From the NCBI GenBank assembly GCA_023525715.1, contig CM042012.1, forward strand, positions 52,286,504 through 52,350,503: a stretch of 64,000 nt of DNA, written 5' to 3'. The DNA comes from Cichorium intybus (Eukaryota; Streptophyta; Magnoliopsida; Asterales; Asteraceae). Below the pieces are notes generated by a model that saw nothing but the letters and a program-made list of their open reading frames with translations, was not told the origin of the DNA and searched no databases. A program made the position numbers and the translations under genes. Shown here one piece after another: positions 51,694 to 62,804 of this stretch (position 1 is its first letter; the number at the start of each line of letters is the position of its first letter).

Positions 51694-51915
51694 TTAGCAT
51701 AGGCAATGACAAAGATTATGGTCCCATGTTCTACAATGCCCACCCTTTCCGTTACTGCAGTTTTCCATGCAATATTTGTCACAATTTTGCATATCATGTA
51801 GTTTATTTGTATTACATTCCATTTTAACATCGTGACAACACTTATCGGCAGCCATCATTGATCTCCAACATTGTGCTGCAAACAACGCCAACAAAATACT
51901 TAAAAAAGAATTCAT
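51694..51915 (-). CDS. Defensin-like secreted cysteine-rich peptide, intact copy
   Basis: A 73-codon single-exon frame from ATG 51915 to TAA 51694. Residues 1 to about 22 form a signal peptide (MNSFLSILLALFAAQC..., hydrophobic core 4-14, small residues AA at 22-23 before the likely cleavage). The mature part of about 50 residues has ten cysteines: 26, 27, 34, 45, 49, 53, 61, 69, 71, 73. The spacing includes CxxxC (CDKYC), a GxC...C gamma-core-like segment (GGHCRTWDHNLC) and a terminal CxCxC. This resembles plant DEFL/SCR-type peptides, which are secreted and act as antimicrobials or cell-cell signals; the adjacent CC and the total of ten are less usual. A TATA box sits 92 bp upstream, and A is at -3 of the ATG. 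An in-frame ATG at 51981 would extend the N-terminus but probably lies at or before the transcript start. The target or role cannot be told from sequence. Confidence 0.72.
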   Translation of the reverse strand: MNSFLSILLALFAAQCWRSMMAADKCCHDVKMECNTNKLHDMQNCDKYCMENCSNGKGGHCRTWDHNLCHCLC

Positions 51916-52006
51916 TTTAATATATGGCTTATATTTACAAGTATGTAAGACAGTCAAATCAATGAAATATTGTAATATCATAATTAAAAATTACTTAATA
52001 ATTCTA

Positions 52007-52015
52007 GTTTATATA
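52007..52015 (-). promoter_or_regulatory. TATA box of the intact DEFL gene
   Basis: Minus-strand TATATAAAC in GTCTATATAAACTAG context, 92 bp upstream of ATG 51915. It predicts a transcript start near 51980 and a 5' UTR of about 60 nt. The element is conserved in every unit of the cluster. Confidence 0.55.
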
Positions 52016-53842
52016 GACCCATGATATCCAAATTCTTGCATGACACTATGCACATATAAAACTATAATAGAGAATTTAGGAATTTATAGATGGAATGTAA
52101 GCCATTATAAATAAAATTTTGTCGACATATATTTTATAAATTGAAAGGTTTGGATATCTAAGTTACTTCAAAAAAAACTAACCAATACAAAGAACAACGA
52201 TCAACAAGAAAACTTGGTGAGGACTTCTAAGATTGAACCATTTTAAATGTTTGTTGAGTGAAAATAGATAGTGGGTACTGAAGTTATATGTATCACTAAA
52301 GGTTATGTGGTATATAAATATAGTTTATGTGAATAGATAAACATGGCAAAACAATTATAACAATTACAGTGAATTTAGTTCATATCTCTACACTCCACAA
52401 ATGATAAATCAATTTTGTAAATACAAACTAAAACATACCAATGGGTTGAAATGGTTTACTAAGAATACAAATCGAAAATACCTTTTATTTGAAAAGCTTA
52501 ATTACGATTAATTTGAGAAATAGATTTTCAGTTACTTTTTGGGTAATAAAGTCGAGTCCATATTTATGTTCATTTTTTTCAATTACTTGAACATCTAGTT
52601 TATATAAAATTGAACATATTAAACCCAAAGTATGACCAATAGAATGGCTTGCCATACACCCCAAATTGGCGTTGAAGCGTGTTAAAGATGGTCTAAATGT
52701 TTGGTAAAGTCCTTAAATTTAGTTCAAACCATTCCTAAGATGAACCCAACCAATTTCAATGCCTTGGAAGGTCCAATAAATTCTAAACCTATGTTATACA
52801 TCCCAAATAACACTAAATTTAATCATCAAAAACTTTTACCGACAAACTACAATAGAGATAAAGAGCAATTTACCTTCCACATTGTTCAAGTAAGTTCAGA
52901 ATTTTTGTTTGTTTTTACAAATTACCACAAATAGAAATTGACATTTACTGTATTTCATGATTTCAAAGTAGATTATACATTTATGTTGATAATCGACTAA
53001 CATAATCAATTCCAACACATAATCTAGGTACATTGTCCTCAAGTGAATTCCATATCATCGTTATAAGTTTGAAATTAATCGAACGAAAAATTCAAATTTA
53101 CTTGCATTTCATTTTGGATTAATAAACCTCATTTGGTATTCAAAAACACATTTCTAAATTAATATCACAACAAATTCATGATCTATGGTCCCAAGAATAT
53201 TAATTCCTCAACACAGAGTTCATAACGTCCCAAAATTCACAATTAAACTTCAAATAATAATTAGTAGAAGAAGTTGATGATAGATTGACGAAGTATTGAT
53301 GAAACCTAAATTCAAAACTCAATTAAACATCCACACCACCAAAGGATTTTGGATTCTAGGAAGTAGCAAAACCCTAGGTTACAACTTGTAAGAAAATAGG
53401 AAGTAATTCTACCTTCTAATTCTTCTATGAGCCGTCCATAGTTTACAATCATTAAATGTTATTAAATATCTATTACGAAGTTCTTTGAAAAGTCAAATAA
53501 CCAATCTCCACTTCCATCAACTCTCAAGTTCGTCATCACAAGTGAGGTGGAAAGAGAGCTTAAGCTCTAATCATTTGTCAATAGAGGTATTAAACCTCTT
53601 ACGTTCCATTCCTTATCATTTGAGCAATAATGTGGCATAACCACTAAGGAACTTCCAAAGCTTGCTAAATGAACGCTAACTACATCTTTTTAACATTTGA
53701 CTTAAAATATAAATGAATTCCTGAAATTATTAAATTTATTTACATTTTGACCATTCTAGATTATTCTTATTACCTATTTGTTTTATTTAATTAGTTTAAT
53801 GAATTTTAAATTAGCTCTAAATTTTGATGTCAATGTCTCCCT

Positions 53843-56730
53843 TTAAGTTTCTTTTTAGCTTCCTTAGAGCGAAAATCATATTACAATGACAATCAGTTGG
53901 TTGTTATATGTAACATGTAGAAAGTAAAAAAAAAGTATTCATTAGCACATGTCGTTAAATCGGTCACTTTTACCGAGGGCAATCTACAAATCTTATTTTT
54001 CATCAATAGTAGAAGTATGGTAGCCATTAATTTGAACAACATAAATAGGTTTTGAAATCCCATCGAGGCATCCTACAAATGAATAAGCTCCTAGGATTGG
54101 GGTAACTATTTTTACAATCTACTTTGTTGTTAAAAACTGAAGTACAAAAGTTGATGTCCTATAGAAAATACAAAGCATATTAGACTAAAGATTTTATTTT
54201 ATTTTTGATCTAATGATAAAATATTTTTCATTAGCTTATGGAAAATTGTCATTCATTTCTTTAGTTTTTTTTAGGTTCCCTTTTTATTAGGACCAAGTCA
54301 TATTTTCTCCAATTTTGATTTCTCTTCAAGCTTGCAAAGAACTGTCACCATGTTTTGCTAACTACCAAATTTAACGGGATTTCAAATCCTTCAAAGCAGA
54401 AGGTATAACATAACAGATTACCATATTGTATTATTCCAAAATTATGGTTAACAGGAGTTACAATCATTTATCACTCTTTAATTTCACACTATAAATAACA
54501 AATCAAAAGATCTCTTATATCCTTTAATTACGTATGTAACTTCCAATAAAAAGGAAATCTACATACGTTTTAGCATAGGCAATGACAAAGATTGTGGTCT
54601 CATGTTCTACAATGCCCACCCTTTCCGTTACTGCGGTTTTCATGCAATATTTGTCACCATTTTGCATATCATGTAGTTTATTTTTACTATATTCCATTTT
54701 AACATCGTGACAACACTTATCGGCAGCCATCAATGGTCTCGAACATTGTGCTGCAAACTATGCCAACAAAATACTTAAAAAAGAATGCATTTAATATATG
54801 GCTTGTATTTACAAGTAGGTAAGACAGTAAAATCAATGAAATATTGTAATTTCAAAATTAAAAATTACTTAATAATTCTAGTTTATATAGACCCATGATA
54901 TCCAAATTTTTGCATGACACTATGCACATATAAAAACTATAATAGAGAATTTAGGAATTTATAGATGGAACGTAAGCCATTATAAATAAATTTTCTCGAC
55001 ATATATTTTATAAATTGAATGGTTTGGATATCTAAGTTACTTCAAAAAACTAACCAATACAAAGAACCACGATCAACAAAAAAACTTGGTAAGGACTTCT
55101 AGATTGAACCATCTTAAATGTTTGTTGAGTGAAAATAGATAGTGGGTACTGAAGTTATATATATCACTAAAGGTTATGTGGTATATAAATATAGTTTATG
55201 TGAATAGATAAACATCGCAAAACAATTATAACAATTACAGTGGATTTAATTCATATCTCTACATTCCACAAATGATAAAGCAATTTTGTAAATACAAATT
55301 AAAACATACCAATGGCTTAAAAAGGTTTACCAATAATGCAACTCGGAAACACCTTTTATTTGAAAACCTTAATTACGATTAATTTGAGAAATATATTTTG
55401 AGTAACTTTATGGGTAATAAAGTCGAGTCCATATTCTTGGTCATTTTTATTCAATTACTAGAACATCTAGTATATATAAAATTGAACATATAAAACCCAA
55501 AGTATGACCCCTACAATGGTTTGCCTTACAACCCAAATTGCCGTTAGAGCGTGTTAAAGATGGTCTTGAAGTTTGGTAAAGTCCATAAATTTAGTTCAAA
55601 CCAGTCCTAGGATGAACCCAACCATTTTCAACACATTGACAAGGTCAAATCAATTCTAAAACTATGTTATACATCCCAAATAACACTAAATTTAAGCATC
55701 AAAAAACTTTGACTGACAAACTACAATAGATATATAAAAAATTACCTTCCACATTCTTCAAGTAAGTTCAGAAGTTATGTTTGCTTGTTCTAATTACCAC
55801 AAATAGAATTTGATTAACACACGATTTGTTGTATTTCATGATTACAAACTATATTATACATTTATGTTGATAATCGACTAATATAATCAATTCCAACACA
55901 TAATCTACGTTTAGGTTTATAGTCCTCAGGTGAATTCCATATCATCGTTATAACTTTGAAATTAATCGAACAAAAAATTCAAATTTACTTGCATTTTATT
56001 TTGGATTAATAAACCTCATTTGGTATTCAAAAACACATTTCTAAATTAATATGACAACAAATTCATGATTTATGGTCCTAAGAATATCAATTCCTCAACA
56101 TAGGGTTCATAACGTCCGGAAATTCACAATCAAACTTCGAATAAGAAGTAGTAGAAGAAGTTGATGATAGATTGACGAAGTATTGATGAAACCTAAATTC
56201 AAAACTCAATTAAACATCCAAACCACCAAAGGATTTTGGATTCTAGGAATTAGCAAAACCCTAGGTTACAACATATAAGAAAATAGATAGTAATTCTACC
56301 TTCTAATTCTTCTATGAGACATCCATAGTTTACAATCAATAAATGTTATTAAAAATATATTACGACGTTCTTTCAAAAGTCAAATAACCAATCTCCACCA
56401 CCATCAACTCTCAAGTTCGTTCATCACAAGTGAGGTGGAAAGAGAGCATAAGCTCTAATCATTTGTCAATAGAGGTATTAAACCTCTTAAGTTCCATTCC
56501 TTGTCATTTGACCAATAATTGGTCATAACCACTAAGGAACCTCCATAGCATGCTAAGTGAACGCTAACCATACCTTTTTAACATTTGACTTAAAATATAA
56601 ATTTATATCCTGAAATTATTAAATTTGTTTACACTTTGACCATTTTAGATTATTCGTATTACCTATTTTTTTGTTTATTTAGTTTAATGAATTTTAAATT
56701 AGCCGTAAATTTTGATGTCAAGGTCTCCCT
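53843..56730 (-). repeat. DEFL unit C (diverged)
   Basis: A 2888-bp unit diverged from the array, with one copy of the 129-bp block and the ~160-bp segment retained. It adjoins B on the left and a stub of a further unit on the right. Confidence 0.85.
54570..54790 (-). pseudogene. DEFL pseudogene, copy C
   Basis: From ATG 54790 (MHSFLSILLA) a TAG at codon 11 stops the signal peptide. Cys34 is Tyr and Cys45 is Gly. A 1-bp deletion after Cys49 throws the remainder out of frame. Codon 17 is TCG, so this copy lacks the array's codon-17 stop and was inactivated independently. The TATA box remains (about 54891-54899). Confidence 0.8.
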
Positions 56731-56895
56731 TTGAGTTTCTTTTTTATTTTCTGTAGCGCGAAAATCACATTATAATGACAATCTATTGGTTGTTATATGT
56801 AACATGTCGAAAAGTAAAAAAGAATTCATTACCACGTGTCGTTAAATCGGTCACTTTTTACCGAGGGCAAAGCAACAAATCTTATTTTTCATCAC
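56731..56895 (-). repeat. Truncated stub of a further DEFL unit
   Basis: A 165-bp beginning of another unit, from TTGAGTTTCT to TTTTTCATCA. There it breaks and is replaced by a 17-bp non-homologous stretch and then the copia LTR. No DEFL coding part remains. Confidence 0.8.
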
Positions 56896-57386
56896 GGCCG
56901 GCCGGGAGATTTTGTTGGATTAGGTTTCTAAGTCATGACTTATAATTGTATTTATCTTGTTAATAGAAGCAAAGTCCATTTGGGTTGCCCTCATAGCCGG
57001 AGGTTAGGATAAAGTTCGGTAGAGTAAAAGGTTGATTTATTAATTGTTTAATAAATCAATAGAATTAATTAAATGGTTTATTAATATATTTAAGTGTTAA
57101 TATATTAATTAGAAACTATAATAATTTATTAAGATTTAATCTAGAATTAATTGGATTTAATTTAGTGATTAAATAAATTAATTAAAGGTGCAGGGACTGG
57201 TTTGCATTTATTCAATAGTTGAGTAACTGGCAGAGAGAAAACCAGGGACCAAATTGGCGCCACCCTAGAGGCTTCTCCTAGGGTTGGTGAAAAACCCTAT
57301 TAGGGTTTTGGAAGCCTGATCCAAGTGGTCAACAGGCTTGCCCGCTAAGGAGGCTCCTTAGGGTTTCAGGTGTACCCTTTGGAGGC

Positions 57387-57393
57387 TATAAAA
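57387..57393 (+). promoter_or_regulatory. TATA box of the plus-strand copia LTR
   Basis: GGCTATAAAAGGAGG, a strong plant-type TATA box about 295 bp before the LTR end, at the same relative position as in the minus-strand LTR. Confidence 0.65.
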
Positions 57394-57416
57394 GGAGGTA
57401 CCTGGTACCTCCTTTT
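57390..57416. repeat. Perfect 27-bp palindrome next to the TATA box
   Basis: Arms AAAAGGAGGTACC and GGTACCTCCTTTT (13 bp each) around a single T. It would fall at or just before the transcript start, and there is no equivalent in the related LTR at 4180-4962. Confidence 0.9.
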
Positions 57417-57682
57417 CTGCGCCATTTTTGACCTAAGACTACTCTACTAGACTGTCTTCTCCATTGCTTTGGGTGTGACTTGCATTTGAGGCAGCATTGT
57501 TTTGCTGCTAGCTTCAAGGATCATAAGATCAAAATGTTGGTTTTCTCAGTTTTGATCTTTAGAAATTAATTGTTCCCTTAGGTTTTAGTTCTTATCTTCA
57601 TAGAGGAAAACATAGATCATCTTAGGGTTGCATGTAAACCATAAGTTATTATTTGTTCATTGATTGCATAGAAACCCTTTAG

Positions 57683-57694
57683 TGGTATCAGAGC
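57683..57694 (+). other. Primer binding site (initiator tRNA-Met type)
   Basis: TGGTATCAGAGC one base after the LTR, the same PBS as in the other copia element. Confidence 0.9.
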
Positions 57695-58298
57695 ATAGAC
57701 TTGTTTTCTTGTGTTTGATATAAACTGCATGATTTTTTTTGCCTTGAGTGTTTTGTGCGAAAAACACCTCATGGAAAGAGGCCAAAATCGATGCCAAGGC
57801 TAGGGTTTCCTAACCCTAGCTGCCAAGCCCCATGGCCCCCCTTATTTGCTTGATTTACTTGCCTTTTATAAGTAAGTTGTTATTTTGGTAACTAATTGGA
57901 TTAATAAAATAACTAGAACCCTTTTGTGAAGGCTTGTAATTTTCGATCACTATAGGGGCCTAGATAGAAAAAATTAATTTGATTAATTTCTTGAAATCTA
58001 TCTTAGATTTAATTAGTTTAATTAATTGTTAATTAAAAGATCAATTAAATCGGCTTAAAAAATTAATTTAAATTTTAAAAAAATTGTTTAAAATTTTCGA
58101 AAATTATGATTAAATTAATTCTAAAATATTTTAATAAGATTATAATATATCTTATATATTTATGATTAAATGTTAATATTTATATATAAGAAAATTGGTT
58201 AGTCTTACCGCTAGTAGGCCTCATTCACAAACTGTCCTATAAAGAGGGTATAAGGCGACTGCCTATAAAATGGAAGTATAATGGGTATCTACTCTTAC
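57695..58298 (+). other. Leader of the plus-strand copia element
   Basis: AT-rich, no ORF. The 58220-58290 block aligns with 3480-3560 on the minus strand. The last five bases, CTTAC (58294-58298), should be one side of the target duplication of the gypsy insertion. Confidence 0.7.
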
Positions 58299-60885
58299 TG
58301 TCACACCCCGAAACCGTATTGGCAGAAACGTTCGAGGGTGGATGACTTCATGAACAATATCATAGCAAAGTTGAATAATAGTGATTCCAAGCAAAACAAT
58401 CATCATTAAATAATTGCAATTGTTACATCGTTTAAATGTTGCATGTTTCAAATACAATTACAAATTATATAAAAAATAAGCAAAAACGATGTCGTAACGT
58501 CCCTTCGTATAGCGCTTGTGGTTTACCTTATCAATTTCCTGAGAATACAAGTAATGGAAAAAGTGTCAACAATTAAGTTGGTGAGTTCATAAGATTTTGC
58601 GTAAGAAAAGTCCTTTGTTTATAATCGATAGTGTTTAAAACCAAGAAAATCCAATATTTTCTCATAAAAACTGTCCAAGTCTTTAAATCCCAAAGACTAA
58701 AATGTAATATGTAAATGGTAGTATAAATTCCTTAGAAATATATGTTTCCACATAAACAATTTATAAAAATATTAAGTTGATTATTTTCCCCATGTGAGAT
58801 ACCCTATAACCATACTGTGACTAGTTGGCCTGTTGCGACGTCGTCGGAATGTTAGACATTTGGACACCTCAGACCTGCCGGTCTAGCTGTAGCTAACAGC
58901 TCAGGTGCGGGGTTGTCAAGCCCGTATAGATCTATACTCAAATATCACGCTCTCTTACTGAGACTCTTGTTATAATTTCAGGACTTATAGTAATTACTTA
59001 TAAAAGTACTGTGAAGATCCATCTCACAAAAATGTATGTATTCAATCAACTCGTTTACGTAAAATTTGTATATGAAAACTCTTGTAATTATCCATTATCA
59101 TTTTTCCCCATGATAATATAGTAATGTTTAATAATTATATAATTTTATATAATTATTTTGTCATGTTCAAAATGTCATAATAACCTTGTGTTCATAAACT
59201 ATTCCAATAATCGTCTATTTTTAGTATTCCGTCGTAATAATCATATTTTTACGAATAATAACGAAATAACGTATTCAAATGATTACAAATATCATCTTTT
59301 AAGGTATTTCACACAAAAATGGTGTAATAACCTGGTTATACCCATTTTTGCTAGAAAGTAATATTTCGGTTACAAAAACGTAGTTTTTACTAGTTTTCGT
59401 TTTTATGACGTTTATGTTAAAGATCTAGTATTTTACACACTTTATTTATAGTTTTGTGACTTTTACACAAACATAATATGTCATAATGTTTATAAAACAT
59501 AGATCTAAACATATTTCATGTCAAAAACATTTTTACACAACAACTAGTTTTATGAACTTGTGTAAATCATCCTTTATATCATTTAAACACATATAAACTT
59601 GGATAAAACAACATTTATAGTAAATAAACTTGTATTCTCCCCCAAAAGTTTAGAAAATATGAAAATGAGGGGTATGAACTCACCCTTGAAGCGTGCTTTG
59701 CTTAAAAACTAGGTTAGTCTTGAGAGATTAGCGGTAGGAACGAAGATCCAAGCCTTGGAGCTCGGAGGACCGTTGGACAATGCTATTACCCAGAGGTTTT
59801 TCATAGATGTTAGTGTGGGTAAATGGAGTAAAACTTGTGTAATGGTGTTTAAAATCATAAGATGAAGATTTCTTACCAAATGGACTTGCAAAAACACTTG
59901 ATAATGGATGATTGTGGTGGTGTATGGTGGTGGCGGGTTGGAATGAGGGTGGGGGAGGGAGAGAGCCGAGAGGAAGAGAGAAAGAGGAGAAGAGAGATGA
60001 GTGTTGGTGATTCTCTTGACAAATGGACATATCTTGTTCTTTATTTGATTTAATAATAGATCCTAGGTTAGATTTTATCATATTTTTTATTCATAGACTT
60101 TTATTGTCTAAGATTTGATTAGCCTCCTTGGATTGTGTTGGGGGATAGTGGTGCAGCCGAAGGGGATGAGGTAGGGGATAGGGTGGGGTGGCTTTTTAAA
60201 TAAATAGCAATACACTTATAAAAATAGGTGATTTTTATAAAATCGTAACACGTTTTAGTGAAATTTTATGAGTTTTTGACGAAACAAAGTTCTAAATAAT
60301 TATATTGTATAAAAACATTGTCAAACATTTATTTTGATTGAATTTTAACTCGTTGGATGTTGAAATACGTGTTTAAGCGCAATATTCTTCCGATTTCGCG
60401 ATTTTCGGCATTTTACCGGAAATTGAATTTGGATTTGAAATTAAATACTAGATATTATTACGTTCCATATTATATGAATTGTTATTTCATATTTGAAGTT
60501 TAAGACACCACATTTTGTATTTTGCATCCAAACCCTATGTACATTTATCCGTTCTCAGCGGTTTAATCGTTGTAACTTTCACATACGAACTCCGTTTTCG
60601 ACATTCTATATGTCCACGGGTTCGTATTCACGAGTACATCGTTTTACCAATATTATTATTCTCAAAATAATAATTGTACGATTATCGAATTTTTACGCTA
60701 CAGTAGTTCACTCGTCCGTATTTTCGACGTTTAATCGATAATTGTTGTGAATTAGCATACGTAGTATTATAATATTTAATAATTCATCGCAAAAGTTATG
60801 GCAAATAACTTTTCAACATATGGATTAACGTATGCTTCGTTTGACTACAGTTGACATTTGTTGACCAAAATTTACAATTGTCACA
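58299..60885 (-). repeat. 3' LTR of the gypsy chromovirus
   Basis: On the minus strand it begins TGTGACAATTG (60885) just after GGGACGAAATTCC...GGTAGATGA and ends GGTTTCGGGGTGTGACA (58299). TGTGACA/GGTGTGACA ends are typical of this lineage. The inner edge may be 3 bp off. A TATTTAAAAAG candidate TATA box lies near 60192-60202. Short frames inside (for example 59728-60081) look like chance. Confidence 0.75.
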
Positions 60886-60939
60886 TCATCTACCCGTTAG
60901 AAGGAATTTCGTCCCAAAATTTAGCTCTTGAGTAGATCC
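60886..60939 (-). other. Pol-to-LTR junction of the gypsy element
   Basis: Between the pol stop and the LTR the minus strand reads GGGACGAAATTCC and a purine-rich AACGGGTAGATGA. The GGGACGAAATTC phrase is characteristic of the end of chromovirus internal regions and should prime plus-strand DNA. Confidence 0.55.
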
Positions 60940-61506
60940 TCAAGGGTTTGGGAAGAGATGTGGATACTTTTGTTTCATTTGGTCTTCACGCTCCCAAGTA
61001 AATTCTGGTCCACGTTTGGCGCTCCAGCGGATTTTCACTATTGGTATGCGACCTTGTTTCGTTCTTTTGACTTCTCTGTCCATGTTCTCCACGGGTTCTT
61101 CTACAAACGGGAGATTCTCATTCACCTCGATCTCGTCGAGCGGAATGACAAGAGTCTCATCGGACAGACACTTCTTTAGGTTGGATATATGGAAGGTGGG
61201 ATGGACATTGCTGAGCTCTTGTGGTAGTTGGAGTTTGTAGGCTACTGGACTGATCCTAGCGAGGATCTCAAAGGGCCCAATGTATCTGGGGTTCAGTTTC
61301 CCACGCTTTCCAAAGCGTATCATTCCTTTCCATGGTGAGACATTCAACAACACTCGATCGCCAACCTGGAATTCCAAAGGTTTGCGTCGCTTATCTGCAT
61401 AACTCTTTTGCCGGTCACGAGATGTTTTCAATCGTTCACGGATCTGAAAGATTTTCTCCGTCGTCTCTCGTATGATCTCCGGACCGGTGAGAGTGCTGTT
61501 AGGTAC
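60940..61506 (-). pseudogene. gypsy integrase C-terminus with chromodomain-like tail
   Basis: Read from just after the in-frame TAA at about 61507 to the natural stop at 60940. VPNSTLTGPEIIRET leads to the QKSYADKRRKPLEF and GDRVLLNVSPWKGMIRFGK blocks (GPY/F-type C-terminal domain; RYIGPFEI is visible). The end, PIVKIRWSAKRGPEFTWERE...YPHLF, is a chromodomain-like module that in chromoviruses directs integration to heterochromatin. The frame is otherwise intact. Confidence 0.85.
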
Positions 61507-62514
61507 TTAACCTCTGGCTAGTTGAGTATCACCTACCTCAGTCCAGCACAGAGGGGATCTGCACTTGCACCCATATAAAGCTTCAAATGGAGCAACTTTG
61601 ATGCTAGTGTGGTAACTGTTGTTGTATGAAAACTCAATGAGCGGTAAGTGGGTGTCCCACGCCTTACCAAAGTCTATCACACAAGCTCTCAACATGTCTT
61701 CCAATGTTTGAATGGTTCTTTCACTTTGCCCGTCTGTCTGTGGATGGTACGCTGTACTCATGTCGAGTCTGGTTCCCAAGGCTTTTTGCAATGATTGCCA
61801 AAATCGTGAAGTGAATCGACTATCTCTATACGAGATAATCGAAATTGGCGCACCATGCAATCGTACTATTTCTTTGATGTACGTCCTTGTAAGTTTCTCC
61901 ATCTTGTCGGTCTCCTTGATTGGCAGGAAGTGAGCGGATTTGGTCAACCTATCGACGATTACCCATATGGTGTCTAACCCACCAGTTGTCTTTGGTAATT
62001 TGGTTATGAAGTCCATAGTTATCCGCTCCCACTTCCACTCGGGTATTTCCGGTTGTTGCAGCAAACCCGAGGGCTTTTGGTATTCTACTTTAACCTTGGC
62101 GCAAGTCAGGCACTTGCCCACGTAAGTAGCAATTTCCGCCTTCATGTTTGGCCACCAATAGAGTTTCTTGAGGTCCAAGTACATCTTGTCGGACCCAGGA
62201 TGAACGGAGTATCTAGTCTTATGAGCCTCATTCATGATAATTTCTCTGTATCCGCCGAATCTCGATGTCCAAATTCGGTTCATGAGGTAACGAGCTCCGT
62301 CATCCTTAACTTCAAGGTTTTTATCCATCCCTTGCAAGGCTTCATTTGCGACGTTCTCAGGTTTTAAGGCTTCTAGCTGCGCCTCCTTGATCTGAGTGGA
62401 CAAATGGGAATGGATCGTTATCGACAGAGACTTTACTTGGTGACCCGAGTACTCTTTCCGACTAAGGGCATCTGCCACCACATTGGCCTTTCCTGGGTGA
62501 TAATGAATTCGCAT
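61507..62514 (-). pseudogene. gypsy integrase (zinc finger and catalytic core)
   Basis: The RNase H tail continues here in the shifted frame as HYHPGKANVVADALSRKE. The HHCC finger has H...H before YWWPNMKAEI and CLTCAKVK. DDE landmarks are WERITMDFI (Asp), IVDRLTKSAHFLP, and YHPQTDGQSERTIQTLEDML (Glu), followed by YNNSYHTSI and PFEALYGCKCRSPLCW. It ends at an in-frame TAA (about 61507) after GDTQLARG; homologous sequence continues in the same frame beyond it, so this is a nonsense codon. Confidence 0.9.
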
Positions 62515-62798
62515 TCATAATCACTTAGCAGTTCTACCCATCGTCGTTGTCTCATGTTGAGCTCTTTTTGGTTGAGGATATGCTGGAGACTCTTATGGTC
62601 AGTGAAAACCGTACACTTAGTGCCGTACAGGTAGTGTCTCCAGATCTTCAATGCGAACACTACTGCCCCCAACTCGAGATCATGTGTAGTGTAGTTGACC
62701 TCGTGAGTTTTAAGTTGTCTTGAAGCGTAGGCAATGACTTTTCCTCTTTGCATGAGTACGCAACCCAGACCCTGATTCGATGCATCACAATAGACCAT
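62433..62798 (-). pseudogene. gypsy RNase H domain
   Basis: Begins MVYCDASNQGLGCVLMQ, containing the first catalytic Asp, followed by VIAYASRQLKTHE, LELGAVVFALKIWRHYLYG and VFTDHKSLQHI, all standard Ty3 RNase H blocks. Around 62505 a 1-bp deletion shifts the frame (DYECEF then nonsense), and the proper continuation is in the next frame. The domain removes the RNA strand during reverse transcription. Confidence 0.9.
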
Positions 62799-62804
62799 AA
62801 AGTC

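Larger units (their letters stand above)
56913..57681 (+). repeat. 5' LTR of the plus-strand copia element
   Basis: 769 bp from TGTTGGATTAGG to GAAACCCTTTA; the last base pair reads TA where CA is expected. The PBS follows one base later. TATAAAA is at 57387-57393, and a perfect 27-bp palindrome starts within it (57390-57416). Confidence 0.85.
56913..58298 (+). mobile_element. Second Ty1-copia element of the same family (plus strand), interrupted
   Basis: 5' LTR, PBS and about 600 bp of leader related to the element at 1-4962, in the opposite orientation. Shared landmarks include AGGCCTCATTCACAAA and TGCCTATAAAATGG. The leader is cut at 58298 by the gypsy element. No gag is present, and any further part is outside the window. 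Confidence 0.85.

Noticed and set aside
59728..60081. 117-codon minus-strand frame with His/Pro/Ser runs
   Set aside because: Lies inside the gypsy LTR over a GA-rich tract; no family resemblance.
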